Shown: positions 1-5,698 of the stretch, piece after piece
Layout of the letters: every line of letters begins with the position of its first letter
How positions within the stretch are numbered: the first letter of the stretch is position 1
Assembly: GCA_012516015.1 (NCBI GenBank)
Contig: JAAYXG010000071.1
Coordinates: 1 to 7,377, forward strand
DNA: 7,377 bases
Direction: 5' to 3'
Origin: Lysobacteraceae bacterium
GTDB taxonomy: Bacteria; Pseudomonadota; Gammaproteobacteria; Steroidobacterales; Steroidobacteraceae
Position numbers and translations under genes: made by a program
The notes under the pieces: generated by a model
The model's input: the letters and a program-made list of their open reading frames with translations, nothing else
What the model was told of the DNA's origin: nothing
The model's database searches: none

Positions 1-891
1 CATGTCGCGCTGCGCATACCTGCCGTAGGTCGCTTCCAAGTAGCCATCGAATCCTTCGCCGGGGCGCGGCTGGCGACTGATGTAGTTGATCGCACCGCCC
101 GTCGTGTTGCGGCCGAAGAGCGTGTTCTGCGGACCGCGCAAGACCTCCACGCGCTCGACATCGTAGACGCCGAGCACGCCCGAGAACGGCGTGCTCATGG
201 AGACTTCGTCCTGATAGATGCCCACTGCGCGACTCACGTTGCCGTGGTAGTTGTTCGTGCCCACGCCGCGAATCGTGAACCCCACGTTGATGTCGCTGGT
301 CGCGTTGCTCGTGAGATTCGGCAGCGCGGCGATGACGGCGGCGGCACTCGCGACGCCGCGATCGCGCAACTCTTCCGCCGAGAGCGCTTGCATCGTGATC
401 GGAACGTCCTGGGCACTCTCGGTGCGCTTCTGTGCCGTCACGATGATCTCCTCCAGGCCGATCTCTCGGGGAGCATTGCGTGCCTCGGAGCGCTCCGGCG
501 ATGACGAGCGGGCTGGCGTCGCGGACGGCTGCGGCGTCTCCACTTTCACGACGCTGACCGTCCCGCCAGGTGCGATCTTGTAGGTCAGGCCTGAGCCGGA
601 CAGGAGTCGCTGCAGCGCCTCCTCCAGAGAGTACTCGCCGGAAAGGCCCGTAGTGGAAAGCCCGCGGACTTCGTCGGCGCTCATGACGAGCTGCACGTCC
701 GCCTGCGAGGAAAGCTCGATGAGCGCCGCCTCCAAATTCTTCGGAGCGATGTCGACACGCACGGTTCGCGTTGCAACGGATTCGGCCGCGTAGGCAATCG
801 AAGCCGCAGAAGTACTTGCACAAGCAACGGCACCCAAGAGAGCGGCCTTGACGGCCCAGGAGCACGATCGGATCGGTCGCATTGACGGCAT
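1..891 (-). CDS. TonB-dependent outer-membrane receptor with STN signalling domain (5' part, 297 codons, 3' end off window)
   Basis: This is the N-terminal part of a TonB-dependent receptor that imports a scarce ligand (siderophore, heme, glycan or similar) across the outer membrane. The reading frame is open from ATG 891 to the left edge. A signal peptide is visible, with Arg residues at 5 and 8, a hydrophobic stretch at about 13-30 and AYA|AE near 33-37. Next come an STN domain (about 44-112), a Pro/Ser-rich linker, a TonB-box-like EEIIVTA (147-153) and a plug domain (about 160-275) ending in the family signature VERVEVLRGPQNTLFGRN (245-262) and TTGGAINYIS. The barrel is missing. ATG 891 is chosen because AGGGGGA lies 7 nt upstream; the in-frame ATG at 882 is 16 nt away. 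The STN domain and the divergent fecI/fecR-like pair suggest that the receptor signals as well as transports. The substrate cannot be inferred. The family call is very secure. Confidence 0.96.
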   Translation of the reverse strand, partial: MPSMRPIRSCSWAVKAALLGAVACASTSAASIAYAAESVATRTVRVDIAPKNLEAALIELSSQADVQLVMSADEVRGLSTTGLSGEYSLEEALQRLLSGSGLTYKIAPGGTVSVVKVETPQPSATPARSSSPERSEARNAPREIGLEEIIVTAQKRTESAQDVPITMQALSAEELRDRGVASAAAVIAALPNLTSNATSDINVGFTIRGVGTNNYHGNVSRAVGIYQDEVSMSTPFSGVLGVYDVERVEVLRGPQNTLFGRNTTGGAINYISRQPRPGEGFDGYLEATYGRYAQRDM

Positions 892-898
892 GGATGGA

Positions 899-905
899 TC
901 CCCCT
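899..905 (-). promoter_or_regulatory. Ribosome binding site of the TonB-dependent receptor
   Basis: The minus strand reads AGGGGGA seven nucleotides before ATG 891. It favours this start over the second in-frame ATG at 882, which would leave a 16-nt gap. Confidence 0.6.
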
Positions 906-923
906 GGAAGCGATATTGTTGTT

Positions 924-941
924 CGCTGCTCGTTCGCAGCG
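924..941. repeat. Short inverted repeat CGCTGC-N6-GCAGCG in the divergent spacer
   Basis: Arms of 6 bp (924-929 and 936-941) flank a 6-nt loop. The site lies in the 5' untranslated region or promoter of the leftward receptor gene, 33-50 bp from its start codon. A second, overlapping inverted pair is TCGTTCG (930-936) with CGAACGA (954-960). It could be an RNA hairpin in the receptor leader or chance in GC-rich DNA. Confidence 0.3.
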
Positions 942-970
942 TTGGATATAGAACGAACGACCGCGCCCAC

Positions 971-998
971 TTGGGAATTGCAGACGTTAAATTCCCAA
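971..998. promoter_or_regulatory. Perfect inverted repeat TTGGGAATT-N10-AATTCCCAA, candidate operator or divergent ECF promoter element
   Basis: Two perfect 9-bp arms (971-979 and 990-998) are separated by 10 bp, in the middle of the 153-bp spacer between the receptor and sigma-factor genes. The arms are markedly AT-richer than the surroundings. Symmetry with about 19 bp between arm centres suits a dimeric regulator. Alternatively, each arm contains GGAAT, which resembles the GGAA core of many ECF sigma -35 elements, and would face both genes. No convincing -10 at 16-17 bp was found for either direction, so the operator reading is slightly preferred. The function is inferred; the symmetry is seen directly. 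Confidence 0.5.
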
Positions 999-1044
999 AT
1001 CGACGGCGCCAATCGTTATATGGACTCAGGGGGCGCTAGACTCG

Positions 1045-1638
1045 ATGAAGCCAGGGCTTTCGCGCGGCATTAGCAAGGGCGCGGCGACGGTGGTTGCGCT
1101 CGATGAGCGACGCGCGCAGCGTGAGTGCGTGCACGCTCGTCTGGAGGCCCTCTTTCGCGAGCACCAGGCAAGCCTGCTGCGTTTCCTGACGATCCGGCTC
1201 GGCTCGGTTGCGGACGCGCGCGATTGTCTGCAGCTCGTTTTCGCACGACTGCTCGAGCGTAGCGCTTCGCTAGCCGACGAGAATCTCGCCTCGCTCTTAT
1301 ATATATGCGCGCGGAACGCCGCGACCGATGAGCTGCGGCGCCGCAAGCACTCTGAGGCGTACACCCGGCCGCAAGACGAAGGCGCGCAGATCTCGGATCA
1401 GGCGCCGAGCCCGGATCGTCAGGCGCAAGCCTCGCAGGAGCTCACGCTGCTGCTGTCGCTGCTCGATGAGCTGCCGCCGAAGTGCCGCGCGGCGTTCGTG
1501 AGCTACAAGCTCGAGGGTCTCGAGTACCGCGAGATTGCCGCGAGAATGGGCATCACCGAGAGCATGGTACGTAAATATGTGATCAAAGCCGTCGCGTACT
1601 GCGCGGCACGGTTCGAGGAATTGCAGGGATGGGAATGA
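1045..1638 (+). CDS. FecI-type ECF RNA polymerase sigma factor
   Basis: This is a 197-residue extracytoplasmic-function sigma factor that should direct RNA polymerase to the promoter of the neighbouring receptor. The N-terminal 30 residues are unremarkable. Sigma region 2 spans about 33-101 (LEALFREHQASLLRFLTIRLGS, then DARDCLQLVFARLLE in place of the usual DAEDLxQExFLRLL, then YICARNAATDELRRRK). A polar linker follows at about 102-128. Region 4 spans about 130-187 with a helix-turn-helix (YREIAARMGITESMVRKYV). The ATG at 1045 has only an AGGGGG stretch 11 nt upstream. GTG codons at 1090 and 1129 are alternative starts and would give a length closer to usual FecI proteins. Codons 85-87 are TTA TAT ATA, rare in such GC-rich DNA. 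The gene overlaps the downstream fecR-like gene by 10 nt, so the two are probably translationally coupled. The family call is secure; the target promoter is inferred. Confidence 0.93.
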   Translation: MKPGLSRGISKGAATVVALDERRAQRECVHARLEALFREHQASLLRFLTIRLGSVADARDCLQLVFARLLERSASLADENLASLLYICARNAATDELRRRKHSEAYTRPQDEGAQISDQAPSPDRQAQASQELTLLLSLLDELPPKCRAAFVSYKLEGLEYREIAARMGITESMVRKYVIKAVAYCAARFEELQGWE

Positions 1639-2603
1639 GCTATCCCACTGCTCGCGACGAGCAAGCCGCCTACTGGTACCTGAAGCTGCAGGAGCCGCAC
1701 GTCGGCGCGGAAGACATTCAAGCCGCGCTCGCCTGGCAAGCGGACCCCGACAATCGCGCCGCGTTCGACCGAGTGCAGAATTTCTGGCGTGCCTGGCCGG
1801 ATGAGGTTGCGATTTCGAGCGGCACCGAATCCTCGAAGCGGGCGCGGCCCCACCTGTTTTGGCAGGCGGCAGCGGCACTCGTCGCGTTCGTCAGTCTCGG
1901 CGTCTGGGCCGTGCTGTCCCTGCAAGGACCGCTGAGCGAGCCGAGCACGCGGCAGTACGCAGCTTCGATCGGACAGATCCGCACGGTGTGGCTCGAAGAC
2001 GGTACCGAGGTGATTCTTGGCGGCGCGACCTCCATTCGCACGATCTTCGATGACGACGTTCGTCGTGTCGTGATGTCCGACGGCGAGGCGCTGTTCTCCG
2101 TCGCCGAAGAGCCGGAGCGGCCGTTCATCGTCGATGTCTCGAACGGCTCCGCGCGCGTGCTCGGGACGACGTTCAACGTGCATCGCGGACCGGACGGCGC
2201 CACGATCACGGTGCTCGACGGCATCGTGCAGGTGGATCCTCCGAGCTGGCGCCCAGGCGCGAGCGCCGTGTTGAATGCGGGCAAGCAAGTCGCCGCGTCC
2301 CTGGACGGCGAGATCGGCGAGATTCGCGAAGTCGATCCGCTACAAGTTGCGAGCTGGCAGTCGGGAACCCTGGTGTTCGCGGATCGCACGCTGCGCTCGA
2401 TCGTTGCCGACCTCAACCGATACTCCGCCGAGCCGGTGACGCTTGCTTCGACGGAGGTCGCCGACTTGCGAGTAAGCGGCAATATCAAGCTCGATCACAT
2501 CGAAACCTGGTTGCAAGCGCTCGGGCCGGCGTTCGGCATCGATCTGCTGCACGACGAGCACGGCATGGTGCTAGTCTCTCGAATCGAATCGCGCGGCCGA
2601 TAG
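1629..2603 (+). CDS. FecR-type transmembrane anti-sigma factor / sigma regulator
   Basis: This 324-residue inner-membrane protein senses the state of the receptor in the periplasm and controls the adjacent sigma factor. Domains in order are: a cytoplasmic FecR N-terminal domain (DUF4880-like, about 11-56, with AAYWYLKLQEP, LAWQADPDNRAAFDRV and FW); one membrane helix (about 77-98); a periplasmic FecR domain (about 108-205, with VWLEDGTEVILGGATSI, GEALFSVAEEPERPFIVDV and VLGTTFNV); and a C-terminal STN-like/DUF4974-type domain (about 243-310, starting WQSGTLVFADRTL). Length and order match the family. ATG 1629 has GAGGA 9 nt upstream. ATG 1635 overlaps the sigma stop as ATGA and has AGGGA 5 nt upstream, so either could be used. 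The overlap with the sigma gene indicates one transcript. Whether it inhibits or activates its sigma factor cannot be told from sequence. Confidence 0.94.
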   Translation: MGMSYPTARDEQAAYWYLKLQEPHVGAEDIQAALAWQADPDNRAAFDRVQNFWRAWPDEVAISSGTESSKRARPHLFWQAAAALVAFVSLGVWAVLSLQGPLSEPSTRQYAASIGQIRTVWLEDGTEVILGGATSIRTIFDDDVRRVVMSDGEALFSVAEEPERPFIVDVSNGSARVLGTTFNVHRGPDGATITVLDGIVQVDPPSWRPGASAVLNAGKQVAASLDGEIGEIREVDPLQVASWQSGTLVFADRTLRSIVADLNRYSAEPVTLASTEVADLRVSGNIKLDHIETWLQALGPAFGIDLLHDEHGMVLVSRIESRGR

Positions 2604-2634
2604 AACGAACGCGACGGCGTGCCGGTACCGATAC

Positions 2635-3057
2635 ATGGGTGCTGAGATCACTTTCCGCTCGAAGGTCGATACTTGGCTCGGGGTCACTTTGATCGCGAGT
2701 GCGGCCATCTCGCTTGCCGCTGCGGTCTTCGTTCTGACGCAGGGCATGCCCGGAAGCATATGGATTGCCGGCATTCTCGCCGCAACCGGGGCCATTCTCC
2801 CTCTGTGGATCCTTGCCGATACGAAGTACGTGATCGGGGAACAGGTCCTGTCGATCCGAAGCGGACCGTTTAGATGGCGCATACCGCTGCGGGAGATTCG
2901 AAGCATCGAGCCGACGCGCAATCCGTTGTCGAGTCCAGCGTTGTCGCTCGATTGGCTGCGGATCGACTACGGCAGAAACCGCTCCTGCATGGTATCGCCC
3001 CTGGACCGCCAAGCCTTCATCACGGAAATCCAACGCCGCATCAGCGCGGCGACATAA
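2635..3057 (+). CDS. Two-helix membrane protein with bacterial PH-like domain (YyaB/bPH_4 type)
   Basis: This is a 140-residue protein of unknown function. Two hydrophobic segments (about 13-35 and 41-61) form a membrane hairpin. They are followed by a soluble domain (about 62-137) whose motifs YVIGEQVLSIRSGPFRWRIPL, IRSIEPTRNPLSSPALSLD and SPLDRQAFI match my memory of the small bacterial PH-like domain family that includes Bacillus YyaB (Pfam bPH_4, formerly DUF1200). The soluble part probably lies in the cytoplasm against the membrane; ligand and partner are unknown. ATG 2635 is the only sensible start, but it has no clear Shine-Dalgarno sequence. It begins 31 bp after the fecR-like stop with no terminator between, so it is probably the third gene of that operon. 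A role in the signalling circuit is possible but rests only on position. The family assignment is from recalled motifs. Confidence 0.85.
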   Translation: MGAEITFRSKVDTWLGVTLIASAAISLAAAVFVLTQGMPGSIWIAGILAATGAILPLWILADTKYVIGEQVLSIRSGPFRWRIPLREIRSIEPTRNPLSSPALSLDWLRIDYGRNRSCMVSPLDRQAFITEIQRRISAAT

Positions 3058-3075
3058 CCAGCTGCGCAAGGCTGC

Positions 3076-3095
3076 CGCCGCCTCTCAGGGCGGCG
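3076..3095 (+). terminator. Possible intrinsic terminator of the sigma/fecR/PH operon
   Basis: A 7-bp GC stem (CGCCGCC 3076-3082 with GGCGGCG 3089-3095) closes a 6-nt loop, starting 19 nt after the stop codon. It is followed by a pyrimidine-rich stretch (CTTCGGTCTTCCCTT) rather than a clean T run, so termination may be weak or Rho-dependent. Confidence 0.35.
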
Positions 3096-3154
3096 CTTCG
3101 GTCTTCCCTTATGGGACAAACACTGCACTTGCGGGCGCGTCGCATAATGCACTC

Positions 3155-3170
3155 GCGCCTCGCGAGGCGC
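3155..3170. repeat. Perfect 16-bp palindrome GCGCCTCGCGAGGCGC
   Basis: GCGCCTCG is followed directly by its reverse complement CGAGGCGC. As DNA it is a symmetric site for a dimeric binding protein; as RNA it could fold into a 6-bp stem with a CGCG loop. It sits 60-75 bp upstream of the AT-rich putative -10 region of the kinase operon, a reasonable place for an activator site. The CGAGGC half-site recurs at 3183, 3263 and 3289. Function is inferred. Confidence 0.4.
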
Positions 3171-3231
3171 TGCTCGTACAATCGAGGCGACGATTCTCGG
3201 CACAGGCACTCGGTGGCTGCCTAGTGCGCTC

Positions 3232-3243
3232 TTATATATATAG
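3232..3243 (+). promoter_or_regulatory. Candidate -10 region of the kinase operon promoter
   Basis: TTATATATATAG is the only AT-rich tract in the 243-bp spacer and lies about 60 bp before the kinase start. It offers TATATA hexamers in three registers. No good -35 (TTGACA-like) stands 16-18 bp upstream, so the promoter may need an activator or another sigma factor. Confidence 0.35.
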
Positions 3244-3289
3244 AACCGAGCCGAGAAGGGATCGAGGCGAGCAGCAGAATCGAACGATC

Positions 3290-3293
3290 GAGG
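3290..3293 (+). promoter_or_regulatory. Ribosome binding site GAGG for the TTG-started kinase
   Basis: GAGG ends 7 nt before TTG 3301. There is no ATG or GTG in frame between the upstream stop (TAG 3241-3243) and this TTG. The next in-frame ATG (3469) would cut into the first PAS domain. This site therefore decides the start. Confidence 0.6.
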
Positions 3294-3300
3294 CCGAGAC

Positions 3301-5316
3301 TTGCCACACGAACAGAACGACCGACCTGCACGGACTCGCGATCCCGAATCCAACGTTTCGTCGCCGCCGGCCTCGAGCCGCACGCAACTTTCCGCAGCGG
3401 CCCCATTAGCCGACGCGGAGAAGATCCTCAGAAACGAGCAGCTCTTCTCGGAGACGCTGCTCGAGAGCATGCCCGGCATCATGTACTTCTACGATAGCGA
3501 AGGGCGGTTCTTGCGCTGGAATCGCAACTTCGAGCGCGTGAGCGGATACACGAGCGAGGAGATCGCGAGCATGCATCCGCTCGATTTCTTCTCGCCGGCG
3601 GACAAACCGCGCTTGCAAGAGCGCATCGCGGAAACCTTCTCCAAAGGCGAATCCACCGTGGAGGCGCCCTTCCTCACGAAGCACGGAGCCTTGATCCCCT
3701 ACTTCTTCACGGGCCGCCGCGTCGAGTTCGACGGCGAGCCGTGTCTGCTCGGCATCGGGATCGACATCACCGCGCGCGTCGAGGCGCAAGAGCGCCTGGT
3801 GCAGAGCGAGCGCAAGTATCGCGAGCTCGTGGAGCACGCCAATAGCATCATCCTACGATGGAACCGCGAAGGTCGCGTCACGTTCCTCAACGAGTTCGGC
3901 TTGCGTTTCTTCGGCTACACGGAAGAAGAAATCATCGGTCGGCACGTCATCGGCACGCTCGTGCCCGAAACCGAAAGCGGCGGCCGCGATCTCGAAACGC
4001 TGATGGATGAGATCTGCGCCGCGCCGCAAGCGTTCGAGCAGAACATCAACGAGAACATGCGCCGCAACGGCGAGCGCGTATGGATCTCCTGGACGAATCG
4101 CATCGAGCGCGACGCGCGCGGCGAGCCGATCGGCATCTTGAGCATCGGTAGCGACATCACGGCGAGCCGCGAAGCGGAGGAGCGCGTGCGCCAAAGCGAG
4201 GCTCATCTCATCGAGGCGCAGCGCATCGCGAAGATCGGTAGCTGGGAGCTGGACCTGCGCACGAACCGCGTCAAATGGTCGGGGCAAACGGCGCAGATCT
4301 ACGGCCTGCGCGAAACCGACAAGGCCGGTACGTTCCGCGGCTTCCTCACGTTCGTGCATCCGGACGATCTGGAAGAGCTGCATGCAGCGCAGCGCGCCGC
4401 GCTCGAGGGGACCGCGCGCTTCGACATTCAGCATCGCATCGTGCTACGTGACGGCACCGAGAAGGTCGTGCATCAAGTCGCGGATGTGAAGCGCGAGAAC
4501 GGCGTGCCGGTCGCGCTCGCCGGAACGGTGCACGACATCACCGATCGCGTTCGCATCGAAGCGGAACGCGAACGCCGCCATCGCGCCGAGGCCGCGGACC
4601 GCGTCAAGTCGGCTTTTCTCGCGACGATGTCGCACGAGCTGCGTACGCCGCTCAATTCCATCATCGGCTTCACGGGCATCCTGCTCCAGGAGCTGGCCGG
4701 TCCGCTCAATGCCGAGCAGCGCAAGCAGCTCGAGATGGTGCGCAGCAGCTCGCGACATCTGCTTGCGCTCGTCAACGACGTGCTCGATATCTCGAAGATC
4801 GAAGCCGAGCAGCTCGTCATTGCACGCGAGCCTTTCGAGGTCCGCCGCTCCATCGAGAAGGCGCTCTCGCTCGTCACGCCGCAGGTGCACGAAAAGGGCC
4901 TCGCAATGCGTATCGAGCTCGCGCCGGACCTCGGGAAAGCGATCGGCGATGAACGCCGGTTCGAACAGATCCTGCTCAACCTGCTGAGCAATGCCATCAA
5001 GTTCACGGAGCAGGGAGAGATCGGATTGGCCGCCGAATGCCATTCCTGCGACGCAGTTACTGGACGGCGGGCGCTGAGCGTGCGCATTTCCGATACCGGG
5101 CCCGGCATCAAGCCGTCCGACCTCGAAAACTTGTTCGAGCCCTTTCGGCAGATCGATAGCGGGCTCGCGCGCAAGCACGAGGGAACGGGCCTAGGGCTGG
5201 CAATATGCCGCAGGCTGGCGGAATTGATGGGCGGACGGATCGAGGTCAAAAGCGAATGGGGTAAGGGCAGCACGTTCGGCGTGACGCTGCCGCTCGAGGT
5301 CGAGAGCGATTCATGA
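3301..5316 (+). CDS. Soluble triple-PAS sensor histidine kinase
   Basis: This 671-residue kinase senses an unknown signal and autophosphorylates on histidine. There is no membrane segment, so it should act in the cytoplasm. After a disordered N-terminus (1-38), three PAS domains follow at about 48-160, 172-290 and 310-416. Each ends in a D-I-T motif, and they are joined by short helical linkers; the third has the PAS_3-type WELDL start. The HisKA domain is at about 434-503 with H445 in SHELRTPLNSIIGF. The HATPase domain is at about 545-665 with an N-box (N564 in NLLSNAIKFT), G1 SDTGPGI (597-603), F-box LFEPFRQ (611-617) and G2 GTGLGLAI (628-635). All catalytic motifs are intact. No LOV cysteine motif is seen, so the PAS ligand is unknown. 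The start is TTG 3301, preceded by GAGG. It overlaps the next gene as ATGA. The family call is very secure. Confidence 0.95.
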   Translation: MPHEQNDRPARTRDPESNVSSPPASSRTQLSAAAPLADAEKILRNEQLFSETLLESMPGIMYFYDSEGRFLRWNRNFERVSGYTSEEIASMHPLDFFSPADKPRLQERIAETFSKGESTVEAPFLTKHGALIPYFFTGRRVEFDGEPCLLGIGIDITARVEAQERLVQSERKYRELVEHANSIILRWNREGRVTFLNEFGLRFFGYTEEEIIGRHVIGTLVPETESGGRDLETLMDEICAAPQAFEQNINENMRRNGERVWISWTNRIERDARGEPIGILSIGSDITASREAEERVRQSEAHLIEAQRIAKIGSWELDLRTNRVKWSGQTAQIYGLRETDKAGTFRGFLTFVHPDDLEELHAAQRAALEGTARFDIQHRIVLRDGTEKVVHQVADVKRENGVPVALAGTVHDITDRVRIEAERERRHRAEAADRVKSAFLATMSHELRTPLNSIIGFTGILLQELAGPLNAEQRKQLEMVRSSSRHLLALVNDVLDISKIEAEQLVIAREPFEVRRSIEKALSLVTPQVHEKGLAMRIELAPDLGKAIGDERRFEQILLNLLSNAIKFTEQGEIGLAAECHSCDAVTGRRALSVRISDTGPGIKPSDLENLFEPFRQIDSGLARKHEGTGLGLAICRRLAELMGGRIEVKSEWGKGSTFGVTLPLEVESDS

Positions 5317-5687
5317 AAGCGCGGATTTTGCTCATCGAGGACAACGAGCAGAACCGATATCTCGCCCGGTTCTTGCTCGAGCAAGGCGGTCATGAGGTCT
5401 TGCAAGCGGAGACGGGACCGCTCGGTCTTGCGCTCGCCGCGCAGACCCGGCCCGATCTGATCCTGCTCGATATTCAACTGCCCGGCATGGATGGCCACAC
5501 CGTCGCCCGCACGCTGAAGAGCGATGCGGCGCTGCGGTCCATTCCGATCGTTGCCGTCACCTCGTATGCGATGGCGGGCGACAAGGAGAAATGTCTCGAC
5601 GCGGGTGCGGAAGGCTACATCGAAAAGCCGATCAACCCCGAGACCTTTCTCGCGGAGATCGAGGCGTTCCTGCGCCCCGCGACGTGA
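5313..5687 (+). CDS. Single-domain response regulator (DivK-like receiver)
   Basis: This 124-residue stand-alone receiver has no output domain and should work by phosphoryl transfer or protein-protein contact. The phosphoacceptor is D53 (LILLDIQLPGMDG), the acidic pair is E9/D10, the switch residue is T83 (AVTSYAMAGD) and the conserved lysine is K105 (EKPINPETF). It resembles the DivK-type receivers often found beside or fused to large hybrid kinases. It starts with ATGA overlapping the kinase stop, so translation is coupled and the triple-PAS kinase is the natural phosphodonor. It could pass phosphate on to the next gene product or act as a phosphate sink. The partner is inferred from gene order; the fold and active site are clear. 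Confidence 0.94.
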   Translation: MKARILLIEDNEQNRYLARFLLEQGGHEVLQAETGPLGLALAAQTRPDLILLDIQLPGMDGHTVARTLKSDAALRSIPIVAVTSYAMAGDKEKCLDAGAEGYIEKPINPETFLAEIEAFLRPAT

Positions 5688-5689
5688 GG
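5686..5689 (+). promoter_or_regulatory. Ribosome binding site GAGG for the hybrid kinase
   Basis: GAGG overlaps the stop codon of the receiver gene and ends 9 nt before ATG 5699. It supports this start and translational linkage of the two genes. Confidence 0.55.
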
Positions 5690-5698
5690 TAGAGCGGC

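Larger units (their letters stand above)
3181..3297 (+). repeat. Direct repeats of ATCGAGGC(GA) upstream of the kinase operon
   Basis: ATCGAGGCGA occurs identically at 3181-3190 and 3261-3270, 80 bp apart, and as ATCGAGGCCGA at 3287-3297. The core CGAGGC also forms each half of the palindrome at 3155-3170. The last copy contains the GAGG that serves as ribosome binding site for the kinase. They may be regulator half-sites or simple composition; the repetition itself is visible in the sequence. Confidence 0.3.

Noticed and set aside
244..583. Small plus-strand frames (86 and 110 codons) in the receptor region
   Set aside because: They are complementary to the receptor plug and STN coding sequence, which matches its family throughout, and their translations look like no protein family.
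901..1044. A standard sigma-70 promoter for the sigma gene (GTTATAT near 1015-1021) or for the receptor (CAATAT at 913-918, minus strand)
   Set aside because: Neither has an acceptable -35 hexamer at 16-18 bp, so I do not annotate a promoter.
1503..2288. 261-codon minus-strand frame across the sigma/fecR genes
   Set aside because: It lies opposite two clear domain-bearing genes. Its translation is Arg/Ala-rich without motifs or a suitable ribosome binding site.
2967..3482. Minus-strand frame spanning the spacer between the PH-like gene and the kinase
   Set aside because: It overlaps both flanking genes and has Arg/Ser-rich content with no domain. The spacer is better explained by regulatory sequence.
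3440..4550. Light- or heme-sensing PAS domain
   Set aside because: No LOV cysteine motif is seen in any of the three PAS domains, and no residue pattern I could tie confidently to heme binding, so no cofactor is claimed.
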